NCBI GenBank assembly: GCA_017958365.1 | Contig: JAGDCV010000070.1 | Location: 1-35,969 of the forward strand | From: Clostridiales bacterium | GTDB lineage: Bacteria; Bacillota; Clostridia; Saccharofermentanales; Saccharofermentanaceae | Length of the DNA: 35,969 nt | Direction: 5' to 3' | Part shown: positions 6,402 to 14,820 of the stretch, in pieces | Numbering within the stretch: position 1 is the stretch's first letter | Layout: the number at the start of each line of letters is the position of its first letter | Program-made: the position numbers and the translations under genes | Notes under the pieces: model-generated | Told to the model about the DNA's origin: nothing | Seen by the model: only the letters and a program-made list of their open reading frames with translations | Database searches by the model: none

Positions 6402-8564
6402 ATGTCATCAGTTTCTGTTTGGCTGATTGTCCTCTGTGTCACACTCGTAGCTATGGCTTATGTTTTCTGGAAGTATGCCAGAATCAAAAAGCTGCCTGAA
6501 GGCACAGCGGAAATGTCCGAACTTGCAGGTATCATCAGATCCGGCGCAGAAACATTCCTTAAGACGGAGTTTAGGTATATAGGAATCGTTCTTGTGGTTG
6601 TTGCCGTGATCTTCTGTCTCGTTATCGAGAAGACATCAGGAATCTCATTCATCATCGGTGGTATCATGAGTTCTCTTGTCTGCCTTCTGGGTATGAAGAG
6701 TGCGACTTATGCTAACGTAAGAACATCGAACAAGGCAAGGGAATCACTTTCGATCGGTGAGACTGTAAAGGTTGCTCTTTGCGGCGGTTCCATAAGCGGA
6801 CTCGCTGTTCAGGCCTTCGGTATGTTCGGTCTGATCATTGTTCTTCTGTTAGGAGAGTTCGTATTCAAAGACGGCGGTGTTTCCCATACTGCCGAGAGCA
6901 GAGGTTTGCTTGTAAATCTTATCTGCAATCCCACAATGATAAGAATATCCACATATTCACTCGGTTGCTCCATCGTTGCCATGTTCAACCGTGTTGCCGG
7001 AGGTAACTACACAAAGGCTGCCGATATCTCTTCTGATATTCTCGGTAAGCTCCGTCATGACCTCCCTGAGGATGACTCAAGAATCCCCAATACTATCGCT
7101 GACTTCATCGGTGATAACGTTAACGATATCGCAGGTAACTGCTCCGACTTGCTCGAGAGCTTCGTTGCCACAATGTCTGCTACCATCATGATAGCGGTTA
7201 CTCTTTATCAGGTTGCCATCCATGAAGGCTTCTCCATCGAGGAGGGAGCTTTCAACAATGCAACACTTTTCCCGATCGTACTTGCATGCTGCGGACTTAT
7301 CGGATGCCTTATCGGCCTCGGTATCGCAAACTTCAAGAAGATGGGTGACGATCCTTCCAAGGAGCTTGACCTGTCAACATGGATCTCCGCAGGTATCACG
7401 CTCGTACTCGGCGGAATCGCTTCCTACGTTCTTTTCCATGGATATGATCTGAGCGCATACAGCTTCAAACTCGGTTGGGCTTCACCCTGGATCTCAGCTA
7501 TCCTCGGTATCGCAAGCGGTGTTGCCATCGGTATCATCACCGAGTACTACACTTCAACAGAATATAAGCCCACAAAAGAGCTTGCAGAGATCTGTACTGA
7601 AGGTGAGGCCTTCGTAGTTACAAAGGGTGATGCCATCGGTTCAAGATCATGTCTTTTCCCGATACTTCTTATCGGTATCTCACTTCTTATCTCAGGTATC
7701 CTTTGCGGTACATACGGTGTAGCCATTTCCTCTCTTGGAATGCTCGCATTCGTAGGCGCAACGGTTTCCATCGATGCTTTCGGACCCATCGCGGATAACG
7801 CAGGCGGACTTGCCGAGGCTTGCCACCTTCCTCCCGAGGTCCGTGCCATCACGGATAAGCTCGATGCCGTAGGTAATACGACAGCAGCCATCGGTAAGGG
7901 TTTTGCCATCGGATCTGCTGCTTTCGCTACGGTTTCCCTCATTACGGCTTATGTGGGACAGTATACGGAACTTGGTACCGATCCTATCCTGAACTTCGCT
8001 TCATTCGCGGTTATCGCCGGCGGTATCATCGGTGGATCGCTCGTTGAGTACTTCACGGCTGTTCTTACTGATAACACCATCGATTCCGCTAAGCTCATGG
8101 CTGATGAGGGTGACAAGCAGATGTCCATCCCCGGTGTCCTTGACGGAAGCGTAAGACCTGACTACAACAAGATGATCGCAATGGCAGCAAGAGAAGCTAT
8201 CCACAAGATGGTACTTCCTTCGCTCCTCGCTCTCGTTATCCCTGTAGTAGGCGGTATCCTCTTCGGCGTACAGTTCGTCGGCGGCTTGCTCGTCGGTGCT
8301 ACCATCGTTGCCATCCCGAGAGCTATCTTCATGGGTAATTCCGGCGGTGCCTTCGATAATGCAAAGAAGTACATCGAGTCCGGTCAGCTTGAAGGTCACG
8401 GCAAGGGTTCCGCAGCTCACAAGGCTTCAGTAACAGGTGACACGATCGGTGATACACGTAAGGACGTTGTCGGTGTTGCACTTGATATCTTCATCAAGCT
8501 GATGTCAACTGTTGCCAACACATTGGCTCCCGTCCTGAGAAATATCTCACTGTTCAGATTCTGA
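6402..8564 (+). CDS. hppA: Membrane-bound K+-dependent ion-pumping pyrophosphatase
   Basis: A 720-residue polytopic membrane protein that couples hydrolysis of pyrophosphate to pumping of Na+ and/or H+ across the membrane. Family signatures include LPEDDSRIPNTIADFIGDNV, DNAGGLAEACHLPPEVR, LDAVGNTTAAIGKGF and GKGSAAHKASVTGDTIGD. Ala495 and Gly498 in GNTTAAIG mark the K+-dependent subfamily; K+-independent pumps have Lys and Thr there. The first substrate motif diverges: D208-x7-K216-x-R218, where DX7KXE is usual, and GDNVND replaces GDNVGD. The ATG at 6402 is chosen over an in-frame TTG at 6378 because AGGAGGG (6388-6394) lies 7 bases before it. Strong terminator downstream, so probably monocistronic. 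K+ dependence suggests a Na+ pump, but ion specificity cannot be settled from these residues alone. Confidence 0.93.
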   Translation: MSSVSVWLIVLCVTLVAMAYVFWKYARIKKLPEGTAEMSELAGIIRSGAETFLKTEFRYIGIVLVVVAVIFCLVIEKTSGISFIIGGIMSSLVCLLGMKSATYANVRTSNKARESLSIGETVKVALCGGSISGLAVQAFGMFGLIIVLLLGEFVFKDGGVSHTAESRGLLVNLICNPTMIRISTYSLGCSIVAMFNRVAGGNYTKAADISSDILGKLRHDLPEDDSRIPNTIADFIGDNVNDIAGNCSDLLESFVATMSATIMIAVTLYQVAIHEGFSIEEGAFNNATLFPIVLACCGLIGCLIGLGIANFKKMGDDPSKELDLSTWISAGITLVLGGIASYVLFHGYDLSAYSFKLGWASPWISAILGIASGVAIGIITEYYTSTEYKPTKELAEICTEGEAFVVTKGDAIGSRSCLFPILLIGISLLISGILCGTYGVAISSLGMLAFVGATVSIDAFGPIADNAGGLAEACHLPPEVRAITDKLDAVGNTTAAIGKGFAIGSAAFATVSLITAYVGQYTELGTDPILNFASFAVIAGGIIGGSLVEYFTAVLTDNTIDSAKLMADEGDKQMSIPGVLDGSVRPDYNKMIAMAAREAIHKMVLPSLLALVIPVVGGILFGVQFVGGLLVGATIVAIPRAIFMGNSGGAFDNAKKYIESGQLEGHGKGSAAHKASVTGDTIGDTRKDVVGVALDIFIKLMSTVANTLAPVLRNISLFRF

Positions 8565-8591
8565 TAACAGGGGACAACAAAGACCTTTATC

Positions 8592-8625
8592 AACCGCCTT
8601 CGCTTAATGTGAAGGCGGTTTTTGT
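8592..8625 (+). terminator. Intrinsic terminator of hppA
   Basis: AACCGCCTTC (8592-8601) and GAAGGCGGTT (8611-8620) form a perfect 10-bp stem with a 9-nt loop, followed by a short T-run. It lies 27 bases after the hppA stop. Confidence 0.92.
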
Positions 8626-8701
8626 AACCATTAAGAAACGAAAGCAAAGCCACTATCTGTTAAAATAAAATATATTATTGTTTCTTATCAGAGGAGTTAG
8701 T

Positions 8702-11700
8702 ATGGATTTTGAATTCAGTACAGACGGATTTTTGCCATATGATTCATTCGATTACATATATAAAGACAGGAAGCTTCCGGAGTTCGGTGATCCCGTATCT
8801 CCTTATGTAAAGGTACTTAATTCATGGAAGTTTTTCCTCGCTGAAGGAGAGGCTAAGGTTCCGTTCGGATTTGAGGCGGCCTTGTTCGATGATTCCGACT
8901 GGGACATCATAAATGCTCCTTCCACATGGCAGACAGAAGGCTACGGTCTTCCACAGAATCTTCTTTACAACTACCCTGATGAACTTTTGAAGCTTACCAA
9001 GCGCGGTGAGGATTCCATAAGTGACAAGTACATCATGAAGTCCACGGGCGAAGAGTCCGATGAGATCGGTATCTACAGGACGACTGTCATCTTTACGCCT
9101 GACGACATAGACAGAGCCATCTATCTTGAGACTTCCGGTATATGCGGAAGCTTCGATATCTACCTTAACGGCCAGCTTCTTACGGAGTCTCATTCCGTAC
9201 TGACAAGAAAGAGGATACTTCTTTCCGACAGTGCCAAGGCGGGAGCCAATACTCTCGTTATCGCAGTATACAGATGGGACAGGGCAAAGAACGGTCACAT
9301 CATCAAGGAACTCATGAACTTCGGTTTCTCGGGTATCATCAGACCAGTTTTGATCGTAACCGAGCCTTTGATCGAGATGTCCAACCTGAGACTTCATGTC
9401 TCATCGGTACCTGATGCTTATGTTGACCAGCTTTCCATCGTTAATTCGGATAATCAGATCGTAAGCGCATCGACAGCTCTTTCGACCAAGACCGTAGCCG
9501 GCGTATCAAGGGGCAACTTCTCCGTTACGGCTGACTTCAGGGTAAGAAACCACACAGACATGAATATGCCTTATTCGCTCCGTGTGTCCCTCATGGAATC
9601 AAGACCCGAGTACGATCCGTATAAGCTTCCTCTGGTTCAGATAAGCATACAGTCTCAGGCGGGAGGAACGGCAGACGCTCATTCAACGAGAAGAGAGAAG
9701 GTTGAATTCGTAGCTTTGGACGTAGCCCGCTGGAATGATGCTACTCCGATCCTTTATGACATCATAATCGAGATCATGGACAGCGAGGGAAGAGTTATCT
9801 GCACGAAGAAGAAGAGATTCGGCTTCCGTACGGCAGAGATCCTTGCAGATAAGTTCCATATCAATGACACTCCCGTACAGCTTAAGCTCGTACGTTACTG
9901 TGAATTCGATCCTAAGGGCGGTATCAGCGTTCCCCTGGGCAGATTCCGTCAGGATATCATCCTGATGAAACGATGCGGCATAAACGGCGTTATAGGGCAG
10001 GGATTCCCCTTAAGTGACGAGTTCCTTAACCTGTGCGACCAGTACGGAATCTATGTAATCGCATGCTGCGACAGAAGGTTCATGAGAGATTATGCAGAGA
10101 GCGCCATCAATCACCCTTCTGTAGTCATGTGGGCTTTTAATGAGTACCGCTTTAACAAGGACAAGTGCCTTAAGGTCAAAAACGAGATCACATCCGAGGT
10201 TGATCCGACAAGGGCATGGTATTGCCACGAGGACTGGGACAAGGTCGTATCCGACGTAACCCCTTTCCCTAATGAGGCCGGTATCGTCTTCGGTCCCTGG
10301 GTCGACCTCTGCCTTGACAGAAGAGATATCTTTGCCAAGAACAGAACCGGAAAGAACCTTTTCGAGAGTATTCCCGGAAGAGGAAAGTATAACGACGATA
10401 ATGCCGAGTACAAGTGGATACACCACGCGGATCTCGTAGGAGGCAAGAACAGGGACGACAGCTGTATCGGTCAGGGTATCGTAGATGCGGAAAGAAATCC
10501 GCACCCCATCTACCACGACATCAAGAACCAGTGCCGTACGATAAGCATCTTCTCGCACCCTGACGATCCGTCAACTCTCACCTTGCGAAATGCGCATCCG
10601 TTCGCATACACACCTGAGCTCCTTCTTGAGTGGAAGGTCATGCTCGGCGGACATGCGGTGATGACGGGAAGAGGCACCATACCTGCGATCGAGCCCTACG
10701 GCACGAGAACGCTTAAGTTCCCCATTAATGTCGATAAGTATCTTGTTGACGGCTGGGGTGAGGGAAAGCCCGAGCTCGTTGAGCTTTACATGGGACTTTT
10801 GTCACATCAGATCGTGTTTGATATCTCACTTAAGTTATACAGAGATACATACTATGCCAAGGAAGGATACGAGATGGCATTCTATCAGGATGTCATTTCC
10901 GAAGACTGCGGTCTTCCCGGAGGCGGAAACTTCAAGCCTGCAGCTACGCTTGATGCGAATGCAGGAGCAGGTGACAGCAGCGTTCAGGCAGCCTTGCCCG
11001 CGCCCGAGGTATCAGAAGAGAACTTCGACGGTTCGCTTACAGTCATGAATGATGAGCCTGAAGATGAACTTGCCGAGATGAGCCTCGAGCAAACCGAGAT
11101 CGCTCTTTCCGATGATGAGTCGCTCGAGGAGACACAGGTATCTAAGATGGATTCATCCGAGATCCGTGCCATGCCCGAGTATATCGAAGTAACGGAAGAC
11201 TTCCTTAACATGCGTTTTGACAGGAAGAACGGTTCACTTTGCGGCATCAAGTCTCACGACTATGAGTTTATCAAAGGCTCCATGATGCCGAGCTTCTACA
11301 GATGTCCTTCCAACATCGACAGAACGGACAGAAGTTTTATTCTGTCGAAGACCATTTTCTCGAACGAAAGTGATTACGAGGAGATACAGAAGTCCATTAA
11401 GTTTGCCGGAATGACTTACGGCGTCGTGAACGGAATGTTCTCCATCGTATCGAAGTACAAGTCGTTTGCCATGAAGGGAGACATACTCGTGGCTTATGAG
11501 GTTCCTTCACAGAACCGCATCAGGATCACGCTTAACTTCACGCCTAAGTACGACATGATTAGATACGGATTCAGAGTTCCGGTATCACGTGATGACATTC
11601 TTTGTACCTGGTACGGAAGAGGCCCGGGTGAGTCCTACTACGACCGTAAGAATGCAACGAAGATCGGTCTTTATTCTGCGGGTGCGGATAAGATCTTCCA

Positions 11701-12019
11701 TTCATATGCAAGACCTGCAGAGAACTCTTCACATACTGATACAGACACATTGAAACTCCAGTCTGCTGACGGAAGTTCCGTAATCGTTAAGAGAGTGTCG
11801 GGGGATAAGAAGTTTGACTTCACGATCCTGCCTTTCACGCCTGAGCAGATGAATGAGTCACTTCACGATGAGCTTCTCATGCAAAATGAGTCCTGTGAAC
11901 TTCTCATCGATTCCTGCTCCAAGGAGATCGAGCGTACAGACACGAACACGACGAGTTTGCCGCTAAAGAAAAACGTCACCTATAAGGAGACGTTTGAGAT
12001 CATTATCAACGAGAGATAA
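8702..12019 (+). CDS. LacZ-like GH2 family protein, probably catalytically altered
   Basis: A 1105-residue cytoplasmic protein with the LacZ domain order: sugar-binding jelly roll (TWQTEGYGLPQNLLYNYP near residue 76), Ig-like domains, TIM barrel (about 390-600) and C-terminal small-chain domain (WYGRGPGESYYDRKNATKIG from W970). Acid/base Asn480-Glu481 is kept in WAFNEY. Other E. coli LacZ active-site segments are changed: VNRHEHHP is LVRYCEFDP, VRCSHYPN is VIGQGFPL, EANIETHG is ACCDRRF, and the nucleophile segment CEYAHAMGN is not found before the conserved GIVDAERNPHPIYHDIK. An acidic, low-complexity insert occupies about residues 745-825. The ATG at 8702 has GAGGAG 5 bases upstream and is preferred over TTG 8678. 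It ends 9 bases from the convergent ychF. It could bind a glycan without cleaving it, or use a different mechanism. Confidence 0.82.
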   Translation: MDFEFSTDGFLPYDSFDYIYKDRKLPEFGDPVSPYVKVLNSWKFFLAEGEAKVPFGFEAALFDDSDWDIINAPSTWQTEGYGLPQNLLYNYPDELLKLTKRGEDSISDKYIMKSTGEESDEIGIYRTTVIFTPDDIDRAIYLETSGICGSFDIYLNGQLLTESHSVLTRKRILLSDSAKAGANTLVIAVYRWDRAKNGHIIKELMNFGFSGIIRPVLIVTEPLIEMSNLRLHVSSVPDAYVDQLSIVNSDNQIVSASTALSTKTVAGVSRGNFSVTADFRVRNHTDMNMPYSLRVSLMESRPEYDPYKLPLVQISIQSQAGGTADAHSTRREKVEFVALDVARWNDATPILYDIIIEIMDSEGRVICTKKKRFGFRTAEILADKFHINDTPVQLKLVRYCEFDPKGGISVPLGRFRQDIILMKRCGINGVIGQGFPLSDEFLNLCDQYGIYVIACCDRRFMRDYAESAINHPSVVMWAFNEYRFNKDKCLKVKNEITSEVDPTRAWYCHEDWDKVVSDVTPFPNEAGIVFGPWVDLCLDRRDIFAKNRTGKNLFESIPGRGKYNDDNAEYKWIHHADLVGGKNRDDSCIGQGIVDAERNPHPIYHDIKNQCRTISIFSHPDDPSTLTLRNAHPFAYTPELLLEWKVMLGGHAVMTGRGTIPAIEPYGTRTLKFPINVDKYLVDGWGEGKPELVELYMGLLSHQIVFDISLKLYRDTYYAKEGYEMAFYQDVISEDCGLPGGGNFKPAATLDANAGAGDSSVQAALPAPEVSEENFDGSLTVMNDEPEDELAEMSLEQTEIALSDDESLEETQVSKMDSSEIRAMPEYIEVTEDFLNMRFDRKNGSLCGIKSHDYEFIKGSMMPSFYRCPSNIDRTDRSFILSKTIFSNESDYEEIQKSIKFAGMTYGVVNGMFSIVSKYKSFAMKGDILVAYEVPSQNRIRITLNFTPKYDMIRYGFRVPVSRDDILCTWYGRGPGESYYDRKNATKIGLYSAGADKIFHSYARPAENSSHTDTDTLKLQSADGSSVIVKRVSGDKKFDFTILPFTPEQMNESLHDELLMQNESCELLIDSCSKEIERTDTNTTSLPLKKNVTYKETFEIIINER

Positions 12020-12028
12020 TACTTAATA

Positions 12029-13120
12029 TCAGACGTTAAATCTGAACAGGACGACGTCGCCGTCCTTCATTACGTATTCCTTGCCCTCTGAACGGACAAG
12101 ACCTTTCTCTTTGCATGCTGCCATTGATCCTAATTCCACGAGTTCGTCGTAGGGAACAACTTCTGCACGGATGAAGCCGCGCTCGAAGTCTGAGTGGATC
12201 TTACCTGCTGCCTGTGGAGCCTTTGTACCTTCCTTGATCGTCCACGCACGTACTTCCTGGGGACCTGCCGTTAAGTAAGAGATAAGTCCGAGAAGCTTAT
12301 AGGAAGCCTGGATCATCTTATCAAGACCTGCCGAATCGAGACCTAAGTCATCGAGGAACATCTGTCTGTCCTCATCTTCGAGCTGGCTTAATTCCTCTTC
12401 GATCTTGGCGGATATTACGACGACTTCTGAATTCTCGGAAGCCGCTATCTTTCTTACGGTCTCAACATAAGGGATATCAGGATTCTTGATGTCATCCTCA
12501 GCTATGTTGCAGCAGTAAAGGACGGGCTTCATTGTGATGAGCTGAAGGTCCTTCGTATACTCGAGTTCATCTTCATCAAGTTCAACGGAACGGGCGGACT
12601 TCTCTGCTTCGAGAGCAGCATAGATCTTCTCGTAAACATCCAAAGCAGCCTGATATGTCTTATCGCCGCCCTTCATCATCTTCTTGGTCTTATCGATCCT
12701 CTTCTCCATGACTTCCATGTCGGAAAGGACGAGCTCAAGATTGATGACTCCGATATCGCGCTCGGGATCGGCATTGCCGTCAACGTGGATAACATCGGGA
12801 TCGTCAAAGCATCTTACGACGTGAACAACGGCATCGACTTCTCTGATGTTCGAAAGGAACTTGTTTCCTAAGCCTTCGCCCTTGCTTGCGCCCTTAACGA
12901 GACCTGCGATATCAACGAACTTGATAACAGCGGGAGTGTACTTCTCCGGGTTATACATCTTGGCAAGCTCGTCGATTCTCTTGTCAGGGACTGCGACAAC
13001 ACCGACATTAGGATCGATGGTGCAGAAGGGATAGTTGGCCGATTCTGCTCCTGCCTTGGTGATCGCGTTGAATAATGTACTCTTACCTACGTTAGGAAGT
13101 CCTACAATGCCCAATTCCAT
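12029..13120 (-). CDS. ychF: Ribosome-associated Obg-family ATPase YchF
   Basis: A 363-residue YchF/OLA1 protein, a translation- and stress-associated P-loop NTPase. The P-loop is GLPNVGKST (residues 7-15), the G3 region DIAGLVKGASKGEGLG is complete, and the G4 motif is CCNIAEDD. The NxxE form in place of NKxD explains the preference of this family for ATP over GTP. The C-terminal TGS-like domain (TAGPQEVRAWTIKEGTKAPQ, DFERGFIRAEVVPYDE) is intact and the length is standard. The start at 13120 is preceded on the minus strand by AGAGGT at 7 bases. It is divergent from yifB, and its promoter carries Spo0A-like boxes. It converges with the GH2 gene with no visible terminator between them. Confidence 0.96.
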   Translation of the reverse strand: MELGIVGLPNVGKSTLFNAITKAGAESANYPFCTIDPNVGVVAVPDKRIDELAKMYNPEKYTPAVIKFVDIAGLVKGASKGEGLGNKFLSNIREVDAVVHVVRCFDDPDVIHVDGNADPERDIGVINLELVLSDMEVMEKRIDKTKKMMKGGDKTYQAALDVYEKIYAALEAEKSARSVELDEDELEYTKDLQLITMKPVLYCCNIAEDDIKNPDIPYVETVRKIAASENSEVVVISAKIEEELSQLEDEDRQMFLDDLGLDSAGLDKMIQASYKLLGLISYLTAGPQEVRAWTIKEGTKAPQAAGKIHSDFERGFIRAEVVPYDELVELGSMAACKEKGLVRSEGKEYVMKDGDVVLFRFNV

Positions 13121-13169
13121 CGTTTGTACCTCTGTATGTATAATTTCTTATTTTTAATAAAGCGTAGGT

Positions 13170-13199
13170 ATTATACTCCACATTGTCGTTTTTTGTCGA
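13170..13199 (-). promoter_or_regulatory. ychF promoter
   Basis: On the minus strand, -10 TATAAT lies at 13175-13170 and -35 TCGACA (one mismatch to TTGACA) at 13199-13194, with an 18-bp spacer. The leader would be about 40 nt. The -35 is embedded in the perfect 0A-like box. Confidence 0.65.
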
Positions 13200-13220
13200 A
13201 AATTGTCTCCATTTGTCGTC
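13183..13220 (+). promoter_or_regulatory. Four phased TTGTC repeats (Spo0A-box-like)
   Basis: TTGTCG at 13183, 13193 and 13213, and TTGTCT at 13203, are spaced exactly 10 bp apart. The second reads TGTCGAA (13194-13200), a perfect match to the Spo0A box. The others match at four or five of the seven positions. Tandem 0A boxes 10 bp apart are the known arrangement for Spo0A dimers, for example at abrB. The site covers the -35 region of ychF and lies 60-95 bases before yifB. Confidence 0.55.
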
Positions 13221-13278
13221 CAATCCCACTTTTTTTCTTGCTACTGTTAAGGAGGAACAAGGAATAAGGGAGGTAATT

Positions 13279-14820
13279 ATGACTGCTAGAGCAAAGGTAG
13301 TTAAGGTCTACACGTCCTTTATGGACGGTATGGCACCGTCGGAGGCGATGATCGAGATATCAATTTATCCGGGACTTCCGACTTTTGACGTGATAGGGCT
13401 TTGTGATTCTTCAATAAGAGAATCAAGGGGAAGGATACAACCCGCATTGGTAGCTTCGGGCTTTACGATGCCAAAGGGGCACATAACTGCTTCGATATCA
13501 CCTGCTTACATGAAGAAGTCCGGTACGGTATTTGATCTTCCGATAGCCATAGGAATGCTGATGGCATCAGGTCAGTTGCCTGTAAGAAGTGATGCAAAGA
13601 TATATGCATGCGGCGAGATAATGCTCGACGGAACAGTTCACGGAACTCCTGCAGCTTCATTAAGGCTCCGCCTTGTCCCACCGGGCTTTGACTATGTATT
13701 CATACCTGACGATGAGACTGATGCGGCCAGGTGTTCGGGGATTACGGCCATGCCGGTATCAAGCCTCATGGACCTTAAGGATGCTTTATATGACGGAAAT
13801 TACCGGCCGTTTACATTTAACCTCGACGATATTGATGAGGCTGACGAGGATCTTCCTGATTTCTCTGCCGTTAAAGGGCAGGAGAAGGCAATACGCGCTT
13901 TGCTGATCGCCGCTGCCGGAGTTCACAACATCCTTTTGCTGGGAAGTCCGGGTTGCGGAAAGACCATGGCTGGAAAGATACTTGCGGGCATATTGCCGCC
14001 GCTTAAAGGACATGAGATAGGTGATGTTTATTCCGTGATGGAGGCGGCAGGTCTTAAGGATGACCCTGAGGAAGGGCTCGTCCTGAGTGACAGGAGGCCA
14101 TTCCGTTATATCTATCCCGGCATGAGCAAAGGACGCATATTGGGAATTCCGAGCAAACTCATGCCGGGGGAACTTGCCCTTGCAAATCACGGTGTGTTGT
14201 TTGCCGATGAGATATTTGAATATAAACACGAGGTTCTTGAAGCCTTGCGTGTCCCTTTGGAGGATCACGTTGTGAGGATGAGCAGGGACGGAAGGAATTA
14301 TGCTTTTCCTGCCTCGTTCATTTTCGTTGCTGCGGGTAATCCGTGCAGGTGCGGAATGCTTTATGAGGAAGGCAGGCGCTGCACGTGTACGCCCAGGGTT
14401 ATCAACAGTTACATGTCGAAGATGTCGGGCCCCATAAGAGACCGCATCGATCTTGTGGCGGAGATGAGGTCGGTATCAGGCGACAGTCTCTCGCAGACTG
14501 CCATAAAAGACAATATCAAGCTCAACCGGAAGATGAAGGAGCTTGTTAAGGATGCGTGGCAGATGCAAAGGGAGAGGTTTAATGACGGTATCTATAACGG
14601 CACATGCTGCAATGTTGATGCTGATGTCTTCAGAGCGGATTCCAAAGTGATCGATTATGCTTCCGAGATCGCACAGGCATGCGGTTTCTCTGCTCGCGGG
14701 TTTAACAGGATCTTAAGAGTCGGAAGAACGATAGCTGACCTTGAGGGCAGAGAGGACATGGATGTCTCGGATGTGGCGGAAGCGGGAATCTACAGGAAGG
14801 GGGAACTCGTACGTGGATAG
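13279..14820 (+). CDS. yifB: YifB/ComM-type Mg-chelatase-like AAA+ ATPase
   Basis: A 513-residue protein of the YifB/ComM family. It has an N-terminal Lon-protease-like fold (to about 165, beginning TARAKVVKVYTSFMDGMAPS), a central AAA+ Mg-chelatase-type module, and a C-terminal helical domain. Walker A is LLGSPGCGKTMAG (near residue 220), Walker B GVLFADEIFEY, followed by EALRVPLEDHVVRMSRDG and the Cys-containing NPCRCGMLYEEGRRCTC. In ComM this hexameric helicase helps branch migration during natural transformation, which fits the dprA gene that follows with an 8-base overlap. The ATG at 13279 is chosen over an in-frame TTG (13183) inside the regulatory repeats; AAGGGAGG lies 5 bases before it. 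A second SD-like AAGGAGG at 13249 has no start codon at a suitable distance. Confidence 0.93.
   Translation: MTARAKVVKVYTSFMDGMAPSEAMIEISIYPGLPTFDVIGLCDSSIRESRGRIQPALVASGFTMPKGHITASISPAYMKKSGTVFDLPIAIGMLMASGQLPVRSDAKIYACGEIMLDGTVHGTPAASLRLRLVPPGFDYVFIPDDETDAARCSGITAMPVSSLMDLKDALYDGNYRPFTFNLDDIDEADEDLPDFSAVKGQEKAIRALLIAAAGVHNILLLGSPGCGKTMAGKILAGILPPLKGHEIGDVYSVMEAAGLKDDPEEGLVLSDRRPFRYIYPGMSKGRILGIPSKLMPGELALANHGVLFADEIFEYKHEVLEALRVPLEDHVVRMSRDGRNYAFPASFIFVAAGNPCRCGMLYEEGRRCTCTPRVINSYMSKMSGPIRDRIDLVAEMRSVSGDSLSQTAIKDNIKLNRKMKELVKDAWQMQRERFNDGIYNGTCCNVDADVFRADSKVIDYASEIAQACGFSARGFNRILRVGRTIADLEGREDMDVSDVAEAGIYRKGELVRG

Noticed and set aside
13249..13255. AAGGAGG before yifB as SD of a small upstream gene
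   Set aside because: No ATG, GTG or TTG lies at a workable distance before the next SD and yifB start.
13183..13278. In-frame TTG start for yifB at 13183
   Set aside because: It would translate the phased TTGTC repeats and gives a non-family N-terminus; ATG 13279 has a strong SD.
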